The translations under genes and the position numbers were made by a program. The notes under the pieces were generated by a model, which saw only the letters and a program-made list of their open reading frames with translations, was not told the DNA's origin and did no database searches. Source: Flavivirga rizhaonensis (GTDB taxonomy: Bacteria > Bacteroidota > Bacteroidia > Flavobacteriales > Flavobacteriaceae). From it: a DNA stretch of 64,000 bases. Positions 8,351 through 17,642 of this stretch are shown here, in pieces (position 1 is the stretch's first letter; each line of letters starts with the position of its first letter). Where the stretch lies: NCBI RefSeq assembly GCF_004791695.1, contig NZ_SRSO01000002.1:124001-188000 (forward strand), given 5' to 3'.

Positions 8351-10810
8351 ATGGAAGAAGAATTCGATGTTTCAGAATCGCAATCACAACCATCTTTTGA
8401 TATTAAGGCTTTTTTTATTAGAGTTCTAAGTTATTGGAAATTGTTTGTTTTGTTTATCGGGATTGGAGTTTTTATAGTCTATCAACAAAACATTAGGACT
8501 CAGCAATCTTATAGGTTAAGCACTCAGATTTCTGTAGAAGAGGAATCTAATCCATTATTTACTTCAACTACGAGTTTAACCTTTAATTGGGGAGGGGTTT
8601 CTGGCAAGGTACAAACGATGATTACTTCACTAAGATCACGTTCTATTCATGAGAAAGTGGTTGATAATCTTGAATTCTATATAACCTATTTGAAACAATC
8701 AAGATTTAGAAAAGATGATATTTATACAGAAGCTCCATTTAGAATCAATTTAACTCCTAGCACAAGTCAATTACTGGATGTGCCTATTAAAGTCACCTTT
8801 CTTGAAAATGGTAAGTATGAGCTTTCTATTAATTTTGAATCTAATTCAGCGAGAACCCAAAATTTTACCAATAAAAAAAGAGCTAACATAGATGTTCCTC
8901 TTGGAGAATTCAAAAAGCAATATAGTTTGGGAGATACTATAAGTCTTCCCTATGTAAACGGCATGATATATTTGGCGGAAGGAAGAACCGTTATACCAAA
9001 CGAAGACTATTTTATTCAATTTAGTGATTTTGACGCTGTTGTTATTAAATATAGGTATAAACTGGCTATAGATAATCCCAGAAATTCTGCCATTTTAAAT
9101 TTAAGTATGGTAGATGTTAATAAGCCCAAGATTGTTGACTATTTAAATGAAACGGTTAAAGTTTTAAGTGAAGATCAATTAAATAGAAAGAATCAGTTTG
9201 TTACAAATACTATTAAATTTATTGATGAACAATTAGATAGAGTAAAATCACAACTTACTTTAAATGCAGACTCTTTAAACAGTTATAGACAAAAAAATAA
9301 GATATTCAATATTGATGAAGAAAGTGTTTCCATAAATAGTAAACTCTCGTCATTAGAGGCTGATAAGGATGGTATAAATAAAAAGTTAGCTTATTATGCT
9401 AGCCTAAAAACATACCTACAGACCAGTAATACATTTACAGAAGTCCCAGCTCCATCTGTTGCAGGAATAGAAGATTCCAATATAGTTGCTAACATTGGAA
9501 AAATAAATGAACTATCTGTACAAAAATCTAAATATGGTTCTACTGTTAGAAAAGACGCTACTATTTTTGCAGACTTAAATAGGCAAATAGAAGGGTTAAA
9601 AAAGGTTCTTTTAGAAAATATTAATTCTGCTAGCAATGAATTAAAAAGAGAATTACGGCTAGCTAATATAAAGATTGCGATTGAAGATGCCAAAATAAGA
9701 AAATTGCCAAAGGCTCAACAAAAGTTGTTTGATATACAACGTCAATTTAAACTTAGTGAACAAACTTATAATGTCTTTTTAGCAAAAAGAGGTGAAGCAG
9801 ATATTATAAAATCAGCAAGTGTATCTGATGTTTTGATCATTGACCCAGCAAAAGATACAGGGGCAACACCTATAGATTTGAAATTGAGTTCACGCTATTT
9901 ATTCGCTATAATAGGCGGTTTGTTGCCCCCATTGTTACTGGCTTTTTTATTAACTTTTTTTGATAATAAGTTACATAACCCTCAATTGCTGGAAAAGATT
10001 TCAAGTATTCCGTTGCTTGGTGTGGTAGGGAAAAATGATTTAGTTAATAACTTGGTTGTTCACTTAAAGCCAAAATCAACCATAGCAGAGGCTTTCAGGT
10101 CCATACGCTCTAGTTTACAGTATTTTTATAAAAAGCATAATCTAGAAGGCGCTAAAACAGTTATGGTAACATCTTCTGTTAGTGGAGAAGGAAAAACGTT
10201 TTGTTCTATTAATATTGCGACCGTTTTTGCTATGAGTGAAAAAAAGACAGTTTTAGTTGGTTTGGATTTAAGAAAGCCTAAAATATTTGGAGATTTTGAT
10301 ATTAAAAATGATATAGGTGTTGTTAATTATTTAATTGGACAAAAGGATATTAGTGAAGTTGTGCAACAGACAAAAGTACCTAATCTAGATGTTATCACTT
10401 CTGGACCAATACCTCCAAATCCTTCAGAATTATTAATGGGAGAAAGAATGGGGACTTTAATTGAAGAATTAAAAGAAACTTATGATTATATTATTTTAGA
10501 CACACCACCAATTGGACTTGTAGCTGATGCTTTAGAACTTTTAGAATATGTAGATGCTTCCATTTATGTAGTGAGGCAAGACTATACAAAAAAGGGGATG
10601 ATAAACCTTATAAATTCCAAGTATAATAAAGGTGAAATACAAAATTTAAGTTTTGTATATAACGGTTATAATCAAAAGGGTAAATATGGTTACGGATATG
10701 GTTACGGATATGGCTATGGCTACGGTTATGGTAATTATGCTAATGGTTATAATGATGATAAACCAATTAAAAAATCATACTTCTCTAGGATTAAATCTTT
10801 CTTTAAATAA
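8351..10810 (+). CDS. Wzc-like polysaccharide co-polymerase and tyrosine autokinase
   Basis: The 819-residue protein joins a chain-length-determinant (Wzz) part to a cytoplasmic BY-kinase. One membrane helix lies near residues 28-45 and a second near 517-537 (LFAIIGGLLPPLLLAFLL), enclosing a long coiled-coil periplasmic region. The kinase has Walker A SGEGKT (611-616), Walker A' VLVGLDLRKP (near 635-645) and Walker B YIILDTPP (near 717). The tail has eight consecutive Tyr-Gly pairs followed by NYANGY, the expected autophosphorylation cluster. Such kinases control polymer length and export with Wza. No low-molecular-weight phosphatase gene (Wzb) is in the window. Confidence 0.94.
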   Translation: MEEEFDVSESQSQPSFDIKAFFIRVLSYWKLFVLFIGIGVFIVYQQNIRTQQSYRLSTQISVEEESNPLFTSTTSLTFNWGGVSGKVQTMITSLRSRSIHEKVVDNLEFYITYLKQSRFRKDDIYTEAPFRINLTPSTSQLLDVPIKVTFLENGKYELSINFESNSARTQNFTNKKRANIDVPLGEFKKQYSLGDTISLPYVNGMIYLAEGRTVIPNEDYFIQFSDFDAVVIKYRYKLAIDNPRNSAILNLSMVDVNKPKIVDYLNETVKVLSEDQLNRKNQFVTNTIKFIDEQLDRVKSQLTLNADSLNSYRQKNKIFNIDEESVSINSKLSSLEADKDGINKKLAYYASLKTYLQTSNTFTEVPAPSVAGIEDSNIVANIGKINELSVQKSKYGSTVRKDATIFADLNRQIEGLKKVLLENINSASNELKRELRLANIKIAIEDAKIRKLPKAQQKLFDIQRQFKLSEQTYNVFLAKRGEADIIKSASVSDVLIIDPAKDTGATPIDLKLSSRYLFAIIGGLLPPLLLAFLLTFFDNKLHNPQLLEKISSIPLLGVVGKNDLVNNLVVHLKPKSTIAEAFRSIRSSLQYFYKKHNLEGAKTVMVTSSVSGEGKTFCSINIATVFAMSEKKTVLVGLDLRKPKIFGDFDIKNDIGVVNYLIGQKDISEVVQQTKVPNLDVITSGPIPPNPSELLMGERMGTLIEELKETYDYIILDTPPIGLVADALELLEYVDASIYVVRQDYTKKGMINLINSKYNKGEIQNLSFVYNGYNQKGKYGYGYGYGYGYGYGYGNYANGYNDDKPIKKSYFSRIKSFFK
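10685..10732 (+). repeat. Eight Tyr-Gly codon pairs in the kinase tail
   Basis: Eight 6-base units of the form TAYGGN encode an uninterrupted (Tyr-Gly)8 run. The synonymous third positions vary (TAT/TAC, GGT/GGA/GGC), with a local 12-base period at the start. The variation in synonymous sites suggests the peptide is kept by selection and is not a fresh slippage product. The number of units could vary between strains. Confidence 0.85.
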
Positions 10811-10857
10811 GTGCATAAAAAAAATATAGAAATACAATAAATAAACCATATACACTA

Positions 10858-11730
10858 TTGAGTACTAAAAACGAAAATTGGCTTTATACTATTTCAGCAA
10901 AGCAAGCATTAATTAGTTTTAACTTTAAAGAGGTTTGGAATTATCGCGATTTACTTTTTTTATTTGTAAAGCGTAATATTATTACTGTATATAAACAAAC
11001 AGTTTTAGGACCGTTGTGGTATTTTATACAGCCACTTTTTACTTCTATAATTTTTACTTTAATATTCAATAATATGGCCAGTATACCAACGGGAGAAGGT
11101 GTACCGTCATTTTTATTTAATCTTGCAGGTATAACCTCTTGGAATTATTTTAAAGAGTGTTTAACAGGTACAAGTGATACGTTTGCACAAAACCAAGGTA
11201 TCTTTGGGAAGGTGTATTTTCCAAGGGTCATTGTACCTTTATCAACAGTTGTTACTAACTTATTTAAGTTCGGAATACAATTGTTGGTCTTTATAGGTTT
11301 TTATATTTATTATGCATTTTTTTCAGATCCAGTATCAAATGTAGCTCCAACAAAAGCGATCATCTTTTTACCGATTTTAGTGATTTTAATGGGGCTTCTA
11401 GGTTTAGGTTTAGGCATGATTATTTCTTCTATGACAACTAAATATAGAGATTTAAAAGTTTTAGTTGTTTTTGGAGTTCAGTTATTAATGTATGGTTCTG
11501 CGGTTATGTATCCTCTATCATATTTTAAACAAAAACTTCCAGATATATCATGGATCGTAGAATACAACCCAATGACAATAATAATAGAAGCGTTTAGATA
11601 CATGACTTTAGGTGTTGGTGATTATTCTTTATTAAAAATAATGTATGCTATTGTAATAACTATTATTTTGTTTTTATTGGGACTTGTTATATTTAACAAA
11701 ACGGAAAAAAGTTTTATAGATACTATCTAA
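10858..11730 (+). CDS. ABC-2 polysaccharide exporter permease (Wzm-like)
   Basis: Wzm-type permeases move lipid-linked polysaccharide across the inner membrane with a Wzt ATPase. The 290-residue protein has about six hydrophobic segments. The amphipathic N-terminal region (NYRDLLFLFVKRNIITVYKQ then TVLGPLWYFIQPL) is typical of the family. Translation must start at TTG 10858: no in-frame ATG exists until residue 79, which would remove conserved sequence. The stop overlaps the first base of the Wzt gene, indicating translational coupling. Together they imply an ABC-transporter export route. Confidence 0.92.
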   Translation: MSTKNENWLYTISAKQALISFNFKEVWNYRDLLFLFVKRNIITVYKQTVLGPLWYFIQPLFTSIIFTLIFNNMASIPTGEGVPSFLFNLAGITSWNYFKECLTGTSDTFAQNQGIFGKVYFPRVIVPLSTVVTNLFKFGIQLLVFIGFYIYYAFFSDPVSNVAPTKAIIFLPILVILMGLLGLGLGMIISSMTTKYRDLKVLVVFGVQLLMYGSAVMYPLSYFKQKLPDISWIVEYNPMTIIIEAFRYMTLGVGDYSLLKIMYAIVITIILFLLGLVIFNKTEKSFIDTI

Positions 11731-12995
11731 TGGGCAAAGAAATAATACTAAAAACAGAAAATATCTCTAAACAATATCGTTTAGGTGTGGTTGGTACAGG
11801 TACTATTGGTCATGATTTAAATAGGTGGTGGTATAAAATTCGTGGTAAAGAAGACCCATATTTAAAAGTTGGAGATAGTAATGATCGTAGTACTAAAGGG
11901 TATTCAGATTATGTTTGGGCTTTACAAGATGTCAGTTTTGATGTAGAACAAGGGGAAGTTTTAGGAATCATTGGAAAAAATGGAGCAGGAAAATCTACAC
12001 TTTTAAAAATATTATCTAAAGTAACAACACCAACAACAGGTGAAATAAAAACTAAAGGAAGGATAGCTTCGTTGTTAGAAGTCGGTACAGGGTTTCATCC
12101 TGAGATGACAGGAAAAGAAAATATATTTCTTAATGGTACTATTTTAGGAATGACTAAAAAAGAGATCCAATCTAAACTAGATGAAATTATAGACTTTTCA
12201 GGATGTCGACGTTATATTGATACACCAGTTAAGAGGTATTCTTCTGGAATGACAGTGCGTTTGGCATTTGCTGTGGCGGCACATTTAGACCCAGATATTT
12301 TAGTTATAGATGAGGTTTTAGCAGTTGGTGATGCAGAGTTTCAAAACAAAGCTATTGGCAAAATGCAAGAAATAAGTGGCAGCAATGGTAGAACCGTTTT
12401 ATTTGTTAGCCATAATATGGCAGCAATAAAAACATTGTGTACAAAAGCGATAGTATTGGAACATGGAAAAGTAAAGTTTAAGGGAAGTGCAGATGAAGCT
12501 GTCGATTTCTATTTAAAAAATGAGATTACTAGCAGTGGAGAGCACTATGCACATGAGACCTCAGAAAAAAGTTCAGATATTTTAAGTGTTTCTGTTTTAG
12601 ATAGTCAAAATGAATTATGTAGTGTATTTGCATTCAATCATAAAGCTCATTTGAAAATTAAAGTTAAAGTTTCAGAAAAACATTTACCAGTTTCAGTTTT
12701 AAGTGTTAGGGTTATTGACCAATATGAAAGACCCATTTTCACATCAGAAATATACTTAAAGGATTTTATTAATTCTGCAGGGATACATAGTTTTAATATA
12801 GAGTTTCCAAATAAGACACTTACTCCAAACGATTATAGGGCTCATGTAATATTTCATATTCCTAATCAGGAGCTTATAAGAAATTTGGAAAGTGTAGTGA
12901 GTTTTAATATTGAAGAGACTGGTTCAGAACTTCATAAATATGCAGGTTTAGATTATGGCTGTGTAGTTTTAGATTGTAAATGGAACAAGATATAA
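11730..12995 (+). CDS. ABC polysaccharide exporter ATPase with C-terminal domain (Wzt-like)
   Basis: ATP-binding partner of the Wzm-like permease. Walker A GKNGAGKST covers residues 82-90, the signature YSSGM is at 170-174 and Walker B ILVIDEVLAVGD near 189-200. The insertion between strands 1 and 3 of the ATPase domain (GHDLNRWWYKIRGKEDP) is usual in O-antigen and capsule exporters. After about residue 260 there is an extra beta-rich domain to residue 421, comparable in position to the Wzt carbohydrate-binding domain that recognises a terminal modification of the finished chain. If it works as in E. coli O9a, a capping group (for example methyl) would signal export; two methyltransferases are in the locus. 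That link is inference. Confidence 0.93.
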   Translation: MGKEIILKTENISKQYRLGVVGTGTIGHDLNRWWYKIRGKEDPYLKVGDSNDRSTKGYSDYVWALQDVSFDVEQGEVLGIIGKNGAGKSTLLKILSKVTTPTTGEIKTKGRIASLLEVGTGFHPEMTGKENIFLNGTILGMTKKEIQSKLDEIIDFSGCRRYIDTPVKRYSSGMTVRLAFAVAAHLDPDILVIDEVLAVGDAEFQNKAIGKMQEISGSNGRTVLFVSHNMAAIKTLCTKAIVLEHGKVKFKGSADEAVDFYLKNEITSSGEHYAHETSEKSSDILSVSVLDSQNELCSVFAFNHKAHLKIKVKVSEKHLPVSVLSVRVIDQYERPIFTSEIYLKDFINSAGIHSFNIEFPNKTLTPNDYRAHVIFHIPNQELIRNLESVVSFNIEETGSELHKYAGLDYGCVVLDCKWNKI

Positions 12996-13006
12996 TGATT
13001 TAAATA

Positions 13007-13657
13007 ATGAGGTTAATCAAAAAAGTAATAAGAAAATTTTCTACTCTTTTTTTTACTAAAAAACCTATTGTTAAAGAACGATTAGATCAGTTTAGAGAGC
13101 TAGGACTAATTCATATAGGAAATAATTCAGATACTAAAAATATTCATGTTGAAATAAGAAAAAGAATAGACAATAAACAATTTTTGTCTATAGGAGAAGA
13201 AAGTGTTATTAGTGGTAGTTTCTTTTTCGAAAATGAAAACGGAGTTATTAGTATTGGTGATAGAACATTTATTGGTGGTGGTGGGAAATTTATTTCAATC
13301 AATAATATATCAATAGGGAATGATGTTTTAATTTCATGGGGATGCACTTTTATGGATAATAATGGACATTCTCTAGTTTGGAATGAGAGAAAAGATGATG
13401 TTAAAGAATGGAAAAAAGGTTTAGATGAAAATAAAGAAGGTCATTATAAAGATTGGAGTAATGTTCAGAGTTTACCAATAATTATTGAAGATAAAGTTTG
13501 GATTGGTTTTGAAGTTGTAATTTTAAAAGGAGTTAGAATTGGTGAAGGAGCAGTTATAGGTTCTAGAAGCGTTGTAACCAAGGATGTTCCCAAATGGACA
13601 ATCATGGTAGGAAATCCAGCACAAGCTATTCGAGAAATCCCCGAAAATGAAAGATAG
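13007..13657 (+). CDS. Left-handed beta-helix (hexapeptide) acyltransferase
   Basis: A 216-residue protein with hexapeptide repeats ([IV]-G-x-x-x-[IV]) such as ISIGDRTFIGGGG and ISIGNDVLI, a loop with the likely catalytic His121 (DNNGHS), and the C-terminal coil KVWIGFEVVILKGVRIGEG ending in VGNPAQAIREI. This is the architecture of sugar O-acetyltransferases and serine or maltose acetyltransferases. It probably acetylates a sugar of the exported polymer using acetyl-CoA. The acceptor is unknown. It follows the Wzt gene by 11 bases and overlaps the next gene, so it is in the operon. Confidence 0.86.
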   Translation: MRLIKKVIRKFSTLFFTKKPIVKERLDQFRELGLIHIGNNSDTKNIHVEIRKRIDNKQFLSIGEESVISGSFFFENENGVISIGDRTFIGGGGKFISINNISIGNDVLISWGCTFMDNNGHSLVWNERKDDVKEWKKGLDENKEGHYKDWSNVQSLPIIIEDKVWIGFEVVILKGVRIGEGAVIGSRSVVTKDVPKWTIMVGNPAQAIREIPENER

Positions 13658-14516
13658 TATGACTTGGGAGGAAACTATAATAAAGATAAGAAAAGAAGAT
13701 GCTTTTAAAGAATTAGTAGAGAAAGCTTATTTTGATGAAAACCTAGAACTCAACGTAAAGCGTTTTGGTTATAGTGACGAGTTTAAAGAAACTTTGAAAG
13801 TTATTACATCTTATTCGCCAGAAGCATCATCTATTTTAGATATTGGTTGTGGAAATGGTATTAGTTCAGTCAATTTTGCATTACAAAAATATCATGTAAC
13901 TGCTGTTGAGCCTGATCCAAGTTTTACTGTTGGAGCTGGCGCTATTAAGAAACTGAAAAAATCTTATGAACTAGATAATTTAGATATATATGAAGCCTTT
14001 GCCGAAGACATTAATTTTAAGAGTAATTCTTTTGATATTGTTTATGTTAGGCAAGCCATGCACCACGCTAACAATTTAGAAAAATTTATAAAAGAGTGTG
14101 TTAGGGTTTTAAAACCAAATGGATTGCTATTAACAATTAGAGATCATGTAATCTATAATGAAGTTGATAAAGAATGTTTTTTGAAAGCGCATCCTTTGCA
14201 TAAATTTTATGGTGGAGAAAATGCTTTTACTGCTAACGAATACAAGAATGCAATAACGAATGCAGGAGCAGAAATTTTAAAGGAATTACGATATTATGAT
14301 AGTATAATAAATTATTTTCCAAGTACAGATAATGAAGTCAATAATTTAAAAGAAACAAACAAGTTAAACCAGAAGAAAAGATTGGTGAAAAAGATTGGTA
14401 AAATAGCTAATAGTTCGTTTGTCTGGAATTTGTATTGTTTTATATATAAGTATAAACCCCTAAATGAAGCTTCTATTCCTGGTAGAATGTATTCCTATAT
14501 AGCTATAAAAAAATGA
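13647..14516 (+). CDS. Class I SAM-dependent methyltransferase
   Basis: A 289-residue protein with a Methyltransf_11/25 core: motif I SILDIGCGNGISSVNF near residue 64, an acidic residue after strand 2 (TAVEPDPS), and the RVLKPNGLLLTI segment near residue 155. The start at 13647 overlaps the preceding gene by 11 bases; ATG 13659 (MTWEET), one base after that stop, is an equally good start. It overlaps the next gene by 4 bases. In a polysaccharide locus it may methylate a sugar or cap the chain end. The DVVYVRQAMHH-like stretch (IVYVRQAMHHANN) is consistent with the family. Substrate not deducible. Confidence 0.83.
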   Translation: MKDSMTWEETIIKIRKEDAFKELVEKAYFDENLELNVKRFGYSDEFKETLKVITSYSPEASSILDIGCGNGISSVNFALQKYHVTAVEPDPSFTVGAGAIKKLKKSYELDNLDIYEAFAEDINFKSNSFDIVYVRQAMHHANNLEKFIKECVRVLKPNGLLLTIRDHVIYNEVDKECFLKAHPLHKFYGGENAFTANEYKNAITNAGAEILKELRYYDSIINYFPSTDNEVNNLKETNKLNQKKRLVKKIGKIANSSFVWNLYCFIYKYKPLNEASIPGRMYSYIAIKK

Positions 14517-15412
14517 AGATACTTATAATAGGCTCAAAAGGATTTATTGGTTCGCATGCTGTGAAATATTTTTCAAGATCTCATAAGGTTTGGGAATGCG
14601 ATGTGGTTGCCGATTATGTAAATGAGAACTATTTTATAGTTGATGCGACCAATGCCGATTATAGTGATATTTTTCAACAACAACAGTTTGATGTTTGCAT
14701 AAATTGTTCTGGAGCTAGCAGTGTACCAAACTCTTTAGTGAAACCACAAAGAGATTTTATATTGAATACCTTCAATGTGCACAAACAACTCGATGCTATA
14801 CGTCGTTATAATGCAGATTGTAAATATATAAATTTATCTAGTGCGGCTGTTTATGGTAATCCAGAACAATTACCTATTAATGAAAACCAAACTACAAACC
14901 CTATATCTCCCTATGGAGTGCATAAAAAAATGGCTGAAGATGTTTGTAAACTGTTTTATAAACAGTACAAGATAAAATGTTGTTCCTTGCGTGTTTTTTC
15001 TGCCTATGGAGAAGGTTTAAAAAAACAACTATTTTGGGATCTATACCAAAAAGGAAAAGAAAATCCGAATGTCGTTTTGTATGGTACAGGTAATGAGTCA
15101 AGGGACTTTATACATGTTTCGGATATAATAAATGCCATTGAATGTGTTATAGGCAAAGGTGCTTTTAAAAGCGATATAATAAACATAGCTAATGGTAATG
15201 AAGTTAAAATTAAAGATGTTGTGCAATTGTTTTTTGAAATATTTAATGAAACAAATATTACCTATGCTTTTGGAGGAGAAGAACGACAAGGAGATCCTAT
15301 AAATTGGTGTGCCGAAACAAGTTTATTGAAAAAATTAAATTATACTCAAAAAGTTAATTTAAAAGAAGGTTTAGAATATTATATAAAATGGTTAAAAGAA
15401 GAAAACGCATAG
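14513..15412 (+). CDS. NAD-dependent sugar epimerase/dehydratase (extended SDR)
   Basis: A 299-residue extended short-chain dehydrogenase. The dinucleotide motif GSKGFIG is at residues 7-13. The catalytic Tyr134-x3-Lys138 pair (YGVHK) is preceded by LSSAAVYG, the usual Ser-containing strand. The sequence RDFIHVSDI near residue 198 is typical of nucleotide-sugar epimerases and dehydratases. Its exact reaction (4-epimerase, reductase or dehydratase) cannot be assigned by eye. It overlaps the methyltransferase by 4 bases and the following glycosyltransferase by 25 bases, so translation is likely coupled. Confidence 0.85.
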   Translation: MKILIIGSKGFIGSHAVKYFSRSHKVWECDVVADYVNENYFIVDATNADYSDIFQQQQFDVCINCSGASSVPNSLVKPQRDFILNTFNVHKQLDAIRRYNADCKYINLSSAAVYGNPEQLPINENQTTNPISPYGVHKKMAEDVCKLFYKQYKIKCCSLRVFSAYGEGLKKQLFWDLYQKGKENPNVVLYGTGNESRDFIHVSDIINAIECVIGKGAFKSDIINIANGNEVKIKDVVQLFFEIFNETNITYAFGGEERQGDPINWCAETSLLKKLNYTQKVNLKEGLEYYIKWLKEENA

Positions 15413-16548
15413 GATTGCTTTATTTTTATGATGAAAACTGGGTTGCTGGTTCATATTATATTTTAAATATCATTCACGCATTAAATACCTTAAAAGATGC
15501 TCTTAAACCTAAGATTATTATTTTAACTTATTCAAATGAAAATTTTGATAAAGCTAGGAATGAAACAAAATACCCTTATTTAGAGTTTTGTGCTGTACCT
15601 TTTGTACCTCATTATAATATTTTTGAACGTGTTGTAAATAAAGTGTCTAGAATATTATTAAATAAAAAAATCATAAAAAAACAACCAAAACCACCTAAGT
15701 TAGATTTTGTATACCCACAGCAAATAGAAGGATTACCTAATGATTTAAAAAAAGTAAATTGGATCCCAGATTTTCAAGAAGATCATTTGCCTCAATTTTT
15801 TTCTCAAGAAGAAATAGATAAGAGAAAACAACATCAACAAAATGTTCTAGCGAATAGTGATATAGTTGTGTTTAGTAGTTTAGATGCTCAAAATGATTTT
15901 GAAAGATTATACCCTAAATCAAAAGCAGATAAATTTGTACTTAGATTTGCAGTAACACATCCAGATTTTTCCAATGAAAAAATTGAAAAGTTACTAGATA
16001 AATATAAACTTCCCAATGATTATTTTTTTGTTCCTAATCAATTTTGGGCTCATAAAAATCATATAGTTATCTTAAAGGCTGTTAATTTATTAAAACAAAA
16101 AGGAATAAATTTAGTAGTGGCTTTTTCTGGTAAAGAAAGTGATTATAGAAATTTAGATAATTTCAGTATCTTAAAACAATATATCAGTGATAATAGATTA
16201 GATAATAATATTAGATTTCTTGGTTTCTTAGCAAGAAATGAGCAATTAGCCCTGTTGAAGAATTCTATAGCTATTATTCAACCTTCTTTATTTGAGGGAT
16301 GGAGTACCGTTGTAGAAGATGTAAAAGCATTAAACAAGTATGTTATACTTTCTAACTTGAACGTGCATAAAGAACAAATTAAAGAAAATGTACACTTTTT
16401 TAATCCTTATGATGAAAAGGAACTAGCAAAAATTATTGAGAAATATTCTAAAGAAAAACCAGGAGTAGTTGATTCACATTATAAAAATGATATAGATAAA
16501 TTTGCTCTTAATTTTATAGATTTAATTAAACGAGCTACAAAAGTTTAA
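15388..16548 (+). CDS. Glycosyltransferase, GT4/GT-B type
   Basis: A 386-residue GT-B protein. The C-terminal half carries the nucleotide-sugar domain: FFVPNQFWAHKNH near residue 211, RFLGFLARNEQLALL near 275 and the E-x7-E region PSLFEGWSTVVEDVKA near 305. The N-terminal acceptor domain is less conserved. The start ATG at 15388 lies 25 bases inside the preceding gene; a later TTG at 15415 is the alternative. It probably adds one residue of the repeating unit in the cytoplasm. Donor and linkage unknown. Confidence 0.86.
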   Translation: MVKRRKRIGLLYFYDENWVAGSYYILNIIHALNTLKDALKPKIIILTYSNENFDKARNETKYPYLEFCAVPFVPHYNIFERVVNKVSRILLNKKIIKKQPKPPKLDFVYPQQIEGLPNDLKKVNWIPDFQEDHLPQFFSQEEIDKRKQHQQNVLANSDIVVFSSLDAQNDFERLYPKSKADKFVLRFAVTHPDFSNEKIEKLLDKYKLPNDYFFVPNQFWAHKNHIVILKAVNLLKQKGINLVVAFSGKESDYRNLDNFSILKQYISDNRLDNNIRFLGFLARNEQLALLKNSIAIIQPSLFEGWSTVVEDVKALNKYVILSNLNVHKEQIKENVHFFNPYDEKELAKIIEKYSKEKPGVVDSHYKNDIDKFALNFIDLIKRATKV

Positions 16549-16593
16549 AAAAAACTTGAACACTTATAAGAATAACTAATCAATAAGACCTAG

Positions 16594-17466
16594 TTGGAAA
16601 TTAATTACCCTAAAATAACTATAGTTACACCTGTTTTTAATCAAGTTCAATTCCTTGAGAAAACAATTCAATCAGTTATTGGTCAGAAGTACCCTAATTT
16701 AGAGTATGTAATTATTGATGGAGGAAGTACAGACGGTACTTTAAATATATTAGAAAAGTATTCAGATAAAATAACAAAATGGGTAAGTGAGCCAGATTCT
16801 GGGATGTACCATGCTTTAAATAAAGGTTTTGATTTTTCTACTGGAGAGATTATGGGCTGGGTAAATAGTGATGATATTCTTTTAGCTGATGCTCTTTATA
16901 ATGTGGCACGACTATTTAATGACTTACCTAAAGTAAATTGGATTCAGGGTCTTAATAGTTTTATAGATTTAAACGGGAAATTAATAGAGGTTTGCATCCC
17001 AAGAAAATTTAGTTTCATAAAATTTTTAAATCATGATTTCAAGTGGATACAACAAGAATCTACCTTTTGGAGGAGAAGTCTATGGGAAAAAGCAGGAGGT
17101 AAAATAAATACCGATTTTAAATTAGCAGGTGATTTTGAGTTGTGGTTTCGTTTTTTTCAACATGAAAAACTTTATAATGCAACTTTGCCTGTAGGGGCTT
17201 GGCGTAATAGAGAAGGTCAATTATCTGGAATACAAATGGATAAATATTTACAAGAAGTCCATAGTATTATAAATGCTTATGATTTATCTAAAGAAGAACA
17301 AGAAGTATTGAGGTCAATAAAACATTATAATACTTTAGTAGGTATTTTGCTTAAAGTAAAAATACTCAAGGCATCATTTTTTATCAATAAACGAAACGCT
17401 TTATATAATTTAAATAAAATAGATATAAAATATTCATACATAGAAAAACGATTTATTGTTGTCTAA
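16594..17466 (+). CDS. Family 2 glycosyltransferase (WcaA-like)
   Basis: A 290-residue GT-A protein. ITIVTPVFNQVQFLEKTI begins the donor-binding domain, YVIIDGGSTDGT follows near residue 39 and WVNSDD supplies the DxD-like metal site near 94. QQESTFWRRSLWEKAG near 150 is the usual acceptor-side region. The start is TTG: an in-frame TAG stop (16591-16593) immediately precedes it, and no ATG precedes the conserved strand. The 176-base gap downstream, before gmd, is the largest in the locus. Confidence 0.88.
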   Translation: MEINYPKITIVTPVFNQVQFLEKTIQSVIGQKYPNLEYVIIDGGSTDGTLNILEKYSDKITKWVSEPDSGMYHALNKGFDFSTGEIMGWVNSDDILLADALYNVARLFNDLPKVNWIQGLNSFIDLNGKLIEVCIPRKFSFIKFLNHDFKWIQQESTFWRRSLWEKAGGKINTDFKLAGDFELWFRFFQHEKLYNATLPVGAWRNREGQLSGIQMDKYLQEVHSIINAYDLSKEEQEVLRSIKHYNTLVGILLKVKILKASFFINKRNALYNLNKIDIKYSYIEKRFIVV

Positions 17467-17642
17467 TTTAATTTTTGATTGCAGCTTATAGAAAAGCTAT
17501 ATTTAAACACAGAAATATAGATGAAAAGTATTTTAGATAATATATGGGTAAAGTAGATTGAATTGTTTTAAGTTTAATTTGAAAATCTAAAGCTTGAATC
17601 TAAATTTCAATAAAATAAAAATATGTGGAAATTTGAAAAATA
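17467..17642. other. Largest gap inside the polysaccharide locus
   Basis: This 176-base AT-rich stretch lies before gmd. It contains a weak AGCTT/AAGCT hairpin (near 17482-17498) but no exact TAnnTTTG box and no open frame worth calling. An internal promoter for the GDP-fucose genes is possible but not visible. Confidence 0.4.
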
